Source: Bombardia bombarda
Lineage: Eukaryota; Ascomycota; Sordariomycetes; Sordariales; Lasiosphaeriaceae
Length of the DNA: 64,000 bases
Assembly (NCBI GenBank): GCA_030512295.1
Contig: JAULSR010000002.1
Span: forward strand, 3,100,001-3,164,000
Direction: 5' to 3'
The position numbers and the translations under genes are program-made. Positions 57,824-64,000 of the stretch are shown here, piece by piece. The notes under the pieces are model-generated. The model made no database searches and was not told the DNA's origin. It was given only the letters and a program-made list of their open reading frames with translations. The stretch's first letter is position 1, and the number at the start of each line of letters is the position of its first letter.

Positions 57824-60800
57824 ATGGCTGGCTCAACCACCATGTTGGACCACGGAGGGTCGGCGCAACCCATCAATGGCCAAAAGGCATTTGGGCTGGG
57901 GTCGGATGGAGGCCGCGACGGACGGGGGGCAAGACGGCCCCTGCCGCACATCGACGACATCATCTCGGTCACGGCCGATGTCGACCACCAAGCCCCCATC
58001 GAAAAGATCCTCGCCGCCGCCGAGACCTACTTCAAGCAGGCCGAATCCTCCATGACGTTTGGCAGGCCCGACTCTGCGCTGAAGGACTACATCAGGGCCT
58101 ACATAATCGCCGTAGATAAAATCAAAAAAAATAAGGGCTGGGTACTGATGCAGCACGACAACAAGATTCAATACGACCGATATCGTCATCTTTTGCGCCG
58201 CATTGAGGCTGTCCAGGGCGATTTTGAGAAGATCAAGGCCGACATCAAGGCGGATAATGCGAGGACTGGCGTCCAACCCACCGTCCGGCTGGTAGCGTCG
58301 AATGGGGGAAGAACAGAGAACCGAAATGGGCACGGCATTGGAACACATACCGAGGGTCCTGAAAAATCAAACAGCAGTACAGTCGTGAAGGAGAATGGCG
58401 TTCCGCGCCGAACTCCGCCGCCGCCGCCTCCGCCCAGGTCCAAACCAGTCGTTCATCCCAAGCCTGAAAATCTCCATGGCAATGCCCTGCCACCCGTAGG
58501 CGCAGGAACACCATCGAGCAAGACAGCACAGGATCTTGCCCAGCGCTTTGCGAATCTACGCACAAATAATACAGTCCCCGGAGTACAAGATCCTCGAATT
58601 CGAACACACACCATTATACCTCCCAAACTAATAACCCAACCCAACGTTCCCCCCAAGCCGCCACTACCAGCACCACCAACTCTTCCGGAATCGTACCGTG
58701 TGAGCACCTCCGTTTCCGAGACTCTGGCTGAGATGCCCAGACTCCCAGACGCTATATATAACCCTGCGAGGGGGACCGTCTCGAGTGAAGCCGCCGAGCT
58801 CCCATCCAGCGCTCCTCGCGCCATCTTCACCAGGACAAATTCGATAGTGTCTTCTCCCGCAACTTCCAAGGGCCCAAAGTCTCCCATATTTGATGAGTAC
58901 TTCATACCGGCGCAAGCCTATGGACCTCCATCTACTCCCGCAAAACGAACAAAGCTCCCCATTCCAGAAGGCAACGTCATCTCTATTGATGACCTTTTAC
59001 GATTTATGCGAATAGGGGCCAAGGATATTTCAATTCTGTTGATCGACATCAGGAGCCGCGAAGAGTTTGACGAAGGCCATATTATGTCCCAGGCCACAAT
59101 CTGTCTCGAGTCTGAGGTCTTGACGCGGGAGCATATCTCTGCAAATGAGATAGCGGACAGCATGATTCTCGCACCTGCTGAAGAACTGCTTTTGTTTGAA
59201 AAGCGACACGAGTTTGATCTTGTAGTCTTTTACGACCAGCAGTCAGACCGCATCAACACCATAGCAAATACGCCCGAGGAGAGAGCCATTGTCGGCCTGT
59301 ATAACGCTCTTAGTCAGTACGACTTTTCTGGCGACTCTACTTCAAGTGCAGGACCCAAGCTACTACAAGGCGGCTTAGATGCCTGGACGAGTTTAGTCGG
59401 TCATGGGGCGTTGCAAACATCAACAACGACATCCCAGAGCTCACATGCTAGAACACCAATGGCTCGAGCCTTTTTAAACCGACGCCAGCAATACATAACG
59501 CGGCCAATTCAGGACCCTGAAGAGGCCAAAAGATGGGAGGAATCAATTGCCGATGTTGGAGCTATTTCTCCCATCAGGACAACGGATGCATTTCTACGTC
59601 GGTATCCCGCTGTATCGGCCATGCAAGAGTCTATGGTGTCCCCAATCACGTCTCCTACGAGTAGGCCGACGAGTCCATATCCCTTTCGCCTGTCCCACGA
59701 AGAAGACCTCAAATCCTCATTGCCTTCGCCCCCTACTCGTCCACCACCTACCCTACCGCGCAGGAGCTACAGTGGCCTGGCCGATGTAAAAGAGAGCAGC
59801 ACAGTAGCCAAGAGAACGTCAGTCAAGCCAGGGTTAGACCATGTTCGAAAGTACAGAACTGGCTTGCAGAACCCGGGTGTTTTCTGTTTTGCAAACAGCT
59901 CGTTGCAGTCCATGTTTTCTACACCAGGGTTTGGCCGCGATCTCTGGAGCTCGGATTGGAAGGATATATACACAGTACCCAGGAAACCGGACGAGAAGTT
60001 TGACAACCCCCAACTACTCACCAAGTGTCTGGCCAATCTATTCCACTGGCTGGACGTGGGGACGTTCAAAGTGTTGGAGGCTAAGACTCTGATGGTATGT
60101 AGCCACTTTCCGTTAATTTCTCAGCATGTTTACTAACCCCTATCCAGGACTACATTCACCACATCCACTCCAAGACAATAGACGGAAGGAAAAAGCCCGA
60201 AGCCGAGATATTCGGCGGCAACGCCCAACAAGACGCCCAAGAGTTCTACTCCTTCATCATGGACAACATCCACGACGAGACAGACATCCACCGCGACAAG
60301 AAGCCCTCCAAAGAAGAAAAGCCCTACACCCCAAAAGACGGCACCGTCATCCAAAACGCAACAGACTACTGGCGCGACTACTCTACCGCCAGCGCCTCTA
60401 TCATCGACAAGTACTTTCGCGGCCTCGAGGTCTTCATCTCGTCCTGCCACAACCACGCCTGCCGCCAGGAGATCCGCCTCTTCCAGCCCTGCGACGTCTG
60501 GATCCTCAACCTCGCCGGCGTCAGCGACCCCACCGACCTCGACCACCTCCTTACCAACCACCAGGCCCCAGAACACTTCCCCGACCTGCTCTGCGAAACC
60601 TGCAACAAGCCCGGCCGCACGCGCAAGTCCAAATTCGCCCGCCTCCCCGACCGCCTCACCTTCTGCCTCAACCGCTTCAACAACACCAACAGCAGCAGCA
60701 AGCTGGGCGGCTCCTCCAACAAGATCCACACAAAAGTCAGGTTTCCCATCAGAGATCTTGATTTGACGCGCTACTGCGCCGAACCCGACCCGGACATGTC

Positions 60801-61068
60801 GTCGACCGAGGACATGCACTTTGCGGGGCGCATGCGCTACGACTGCTACGCTGTTACGGTTCATGTGGGCCAGGGGATTAATGGCGGGCATTATTATAGT
60901 TATGTGCAGGACGAGCAGTCAAGAGACCCGACGGATTGGTTCAGGTGCAATGATGATGTGGTGGAGCGGGTCAAGATTGGGAGTGGGCCGGGGGATGTGA
61001 CGGAGGCCATGTATCAGAGTGGAAACACGTCGGCGTATATGGTGCATTATCGGCGGCAGGGGACGTGA
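57824..61068 (+). CDS. rhodanese-USP deubiquitinase (Doa4/USP8-like)
   Basis: Two exons, 57824-60094 and 60148-61068; 1063 residues. An N-terminal USP8-dimer/MIT-like helical region (KILAAAETYFKQAE, SALKDYIRAYIIAVDKIKKN) is followed by proline-rich linkers (TPPPPPPPRSKP). A rhodanese domain covers residues about 382-530 (ISILLIDIRSREEFDEGH, LQGGLDAW) and lacks the rhodanese cysteine (VVFYDQQ). The USP core has catalytic Cys688 in NPGVFCFANSSLQ, the oxyanion Asn at 683, His1005 in GGHYYSYV and a nearby Asp in WFRCNDDVV. A Cys pair lies in the finger (LCETCNK). It probably removes ubiquitin from cargo at endosomes, as Doa4 does. The Cys box deviates from the usual GNTCYMN. ATG 57824 is chosen; the upstream TTG is ignored. 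Confidence 0.93.
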
Positions 61069-61984
61069 AAGAGGTGGATGGGGTACCTTAGTTGATATTG
61101 GTTGTTATGAAATGGTTAGTGGGATGATTATATGTGTATAGCGTGTCGTTGCGGTGTTGTGTTTTTGACGGTCAGTTAGCTTGGTAGCTTGCTTGCTTGT
61201 CTGGAAACGGTTCGGGTGTGGTGTTTCTCGAGGCAAAGATGGGATGGGTGCCTAGCGTGAAAGAGGATGAAGATAGATGAATGATTAGCATGTTTTCTTT
61301 TTGTGTGTGGTTGGTTGGCCGGTGCTTAGATAATGGGTTTGATTGACGCTGGTTGTGACTGGACTGGGGTTGAGCGTGTTGTAACCTTCTTCTTAGCATC
61401 ATTTTCCTTTGCTCTTCTTCTATTCTGGCTCACACCTGCGTTAATCTTCTTCTTCTGTTGTCCGAATATCATTACTTCGGAGTTTTTCCCTTTTCTTCTT
61501 CCATCTCGGGGACGCATCTTTGGCCCCGTCATTGATTATGGAGCATTCGGTAGCGTATATCATATAAAATAAGAGATCTATGGCTTGTAAACAGACACAC
61601 ATATTCTACCTACTTTTAATTACTTACAACTCCTAAACCGTGTTAATAACCCACTGTCCCCGGATTAGGAATCCAGGGTAACCTCAGTCCACGCGACCAA
61701 ACTGTGATCTCTTATCCGGTCATTTCCCCATGTGACATGTTATGACCCCTATGTTCATGAATAAAACACATTAAGACAAACCATCTATATATCCTTGGAT
61801 AACTATAATTAGCTTTACAATTTTGTTACTAGTAGTAGTCGCTGTAGCCTTTTATCTACCTCCTTGGATTCAAACACTCTCCGAGCCAGTTATTTCTCGA
61901 GACCAAACCGCGTGCCATTATCATTATCCATACATATAAAGGTACCCTATCCTACCCTTTGTGTCCCTTCCATCCCATCTTGAT
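61069..61984. other. convergent 3' flanks
   Basis: AT-rich region between the deubiquitinase and the acyl-CoA synthetase. No supported gene or RNA. A T-arm-like GGATTCAAAC near 61865 is not part of a foldable tRNA. Confidence 0.45.
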
Positions 61985-64000
61985 TTAACCTCTGCTCTCG
62001 TCAAGGCAGCGAGTAATCTCCTTTGCGTACCTCTCCCGGATCTTTCTCCGGTTGACCTTTTGTGTCGCCGTCACGTACCCCTGAAGAAAAGTGACAAAAA
62101 CTGGTTAGCGAAATGAACTTGTCAAACAAAACAAAAAGGGTCAGCTATATCAAAACACTCACATTCACAGGCGTCCACTCATCATCAACCAACACAACAC
62201 CACCAACAACCTCAATCCCACTCAACCCGGCATTCCTCCCCACCGCCTGCAGCTCCCTCAACACCAAAGCCCTCACCTTCCCATCACCGTGCATCTCCCC
62301 CTCCCCAACCCCCAACTCCTCCGCCTTCGCCACCAACGCCTTCTCATTCGGCACCACGACCGCAATCGGCCTCGGGTTGCCCGCATCCCCCAGCACCATG
62401 ATATTCTGCACATACGCCGACCCGCGATACACGGCCTCGAGCTTCTCGAGCGCGATATACTCGCCCCCCTGCAGCTTCACCAGGTTCTTCACCCGGTCAA
62501 TCACCTTGACATGCCCATTGCTATCAAACTCACCAATATCCCCGGTGCGGAACCACCCATCAGCCGTAACCGCCTTGGCCGTCTCCTCGGGGTTCTCAAA
62601 ATACGCCGTCAGCACGGGCGCGCCGTGCACGAGGATCTCGCCCTGCGGCGGCGTCGCATTAGCGCTATAATTCAACTCCGGCAGCGACACGAGCTTCATC
62701 TCGATCGCCGCCGGTATCGACCCAATAGCATCAAGCGTCCACTGCAGCGGCGACCCGAGCGCGCCGTTGCCGCACGTCTCCGTCAGCCCGTACCCGCTGA
62801 TCATGGGCGCCACCACCATGCTCATGAACTGCTGCGTGCTCGTCGCGATGCCGCTCGCGCCATTGATAATAAACCGCAGCCGGCCGCCCGTCATGGTACG
62901 CACTTGACCAAACACCAAATCGTCAAACAGCGTCTGCCCCGGCAGACCATTGGCCACAAGAAACGACTTTAGATTAAACGCGCCCCAGAACAGCCCGCGC
63001 GTGAGCGCGCCGTACCCATTCACCCGCGCCTCGACGCCCTTCTTGATGGTCTCCCAGATCTGCGGCACGCCCACCATCACCGTCGGCGCGAACGCGCGCA
63101 TGTCGCCCGCGCAGTTGCGCACGCTGCTATCCGCAATCGTGCGCGGGTGCGCATACCCCAGCGTCGCGCCGACAAACACCACCACGTTCTCCATCACGAG
63201 CTCAAAGATGTGCGCCAGCGGCAGGTACGCAATCGCCGAGTCGCGGTGCGTCACGCACTCGCCCACGACGGCGTGCAGGCCCGCGACCGCCGCCACGAAG
63301 CCGGCGTGCGTGACGGGCACGCCCTTAGGCGGGCCCGTGCTGCCTGACGTGTACATGATGCAGTACGTCTCGTCGACCTGGGGCGGGACGGGCGGGGTGG
63401 GGTTGGTCTCGCCGAGGGCGCGCAGCTCCTCGAACGAGTAGACGGCGAGCGTGGGGTGGGCGTCCTTGAAGGCGGCGATCTGCGCGTCGGGCACGGGCAT
63501 GTGGCTGGCGTTGTTGTAGATGAGGATCTCGACGGACGGCGCGCGCGCGAGCGGGTTGGTCACTGTCTTGAGCAGGTGCGGGTCGACGAACATGGCCTTG
63601 GCCTTGCTCTGCACGAGCGAGTGCTCGACGCCGCTCTCGCCTAAGGTGTCGTAGGCCGTGACGATGGTTATGGACTGCGACGAGCAGGCGTGCGACATGC
63701 CGAGCCACTGCGGGCTCGTCGACGCGAAGAAGTGTATTCTGTCCTTGCGCGACAGGCCCAGCTTGCGCAGGCCGGCGCCGACCTGCAGGGCCAGGGTGAA
63801 GTACTCGAGGTATGTCATGTATGAGTAGTTCGAGAGCTCGAAGTATGTCCACTCCTTGTCAACCTGGGTGACGACGCCGTCAACCGTCTTGGGGATCTGC
63901 TTCTTCTCCTTGTGCGTCTTGATCAGCTTGCGGCTGCCGATGGCGGGCTCGTTGCCATAGATGTCGGCGCTCCGCTTGAGCAGGTCGAATGTGGTGTTGA
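61985..64000 (-). CDS. long-chain fatty-acid-CoA ligase, 5' part outside window
   Basis: Two exons visible: 62163 to the window edge (open at 64000) and a last exon 62080-61985 of 31 codons (GYVTATQKVNRRKIRERYAKE). About 640 C-terminal residues are present; the start lies beyond the window. AMP-binding signature YTSGSTGPPKGVPVTH, A5-type motif YGLTETCGNGALG and the FACS block DGWFRTGDIGEF with IDRVKNLVKLQGGEYIALEKLE are intact. The enzyme activates long-chain fatty acids with ATP and CoA for lipid synthesis, import or beta-oxidation. It looks like the Faa1/Faa4 type (TTFDLLKRSADIYGNEPAIG). No peroxisomal PTS1 is seen; the end is ESRG. Confidence 0.94.

Noticed and set aside
61855..61905. Possible tRNA T-arm (GGATTCAAAC)
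   Set aside because: No matching acceptor, D or anticodon arms could be folded around it.
1..64000. Transposons, CRISPR arrays, secondary-metabolite cluster, viral insertion
   Set aside because: No transposase, reverse transcriptase, long terminal repeats, spaced repeats, PKS/NRPS or viral-type genes were found in the frames read.

Overview
The window is nuclear DNA of a filamentous ascomycete (Pezizomycotina, most likely a Sordariomycete). This rests on split genes with short GT..AG introns (mostly about 45-110 nt) and CTRAC-like branch sites, GC-rich third codon positions, a fungus-specific KCH potassium-channel protein, a split HBS1/SKI7 locus and fungal-type Vps27 and Lsb5. I see no prokaryotic features, transposon, CRISPR array, rRNA or convincing tRNA.

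Layout: an unknown-function gene (minus, 2134-3870) shares a promoter with lsb5 (plus, 5197-6679). A 52-residue one-helix membrane protein (minus, 7721-7879) and an HP1 heterochromatin protein (minus, 9252-10463) follow. After about 3 kb without a gene comes a zinc-finger protein of unknown function (plus, 13416-15700). Next is a proteostasis-rich stretch: lysyl-tRNA synthetase (plus, 16680-19888), BiP/Kar2 (minus, 20754-23163), HBS1/SKI7 (minus, 24777-27364), CCT5 chaperonin (plus, 28380-30334), an AZUL-HECT ubiquitin ligase (minus, 31205-35324) and the Rei1 60S-maturation factor (plus, 37296-39121). The right part holds NMN adenylyltransferase, a PNPOx-ferredoxin-reductase fusion, the KCH protein, a histidine phosphatase and Vps27 (all minus, 40697-56553). 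Vps27 is head-to-head with a rhodanese-USP deubiquitinase (plus, 57824-61068). The window ends inside a long-chain acyl-CoA synthetase (minus, 61985 to the edge).

Most genes are housekeeping and there is no sign of a secondary-metabolite cluster or horizontal island. Common themes are protein synthesis and folding (KRS, BiP, CCT5, Rei1, Hbs1/Ski7) and ubiquitin-dependent endosomal sorting (Vps27, Lsb5, the deubiquitinase, the HECT ligase).

Most notable: an in-frame 666-nt cassette exon in HBS1/SKI7 carrying an RxxxFxxxL motif; an overlooked 52-aa membrane microprotein; a lysyl-tRNA synthetase with 18 introns; apparent single-base deletions in C/G runs inside the synthetase and the PNPOx fusion, probably sequence errors; and a Vps27 FYVE finger with two zinc cysteines replaced by aspartate. 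Exon coordinates were read by eye from splice signals and conserved motifs; no alignment or RNA evidence was available.
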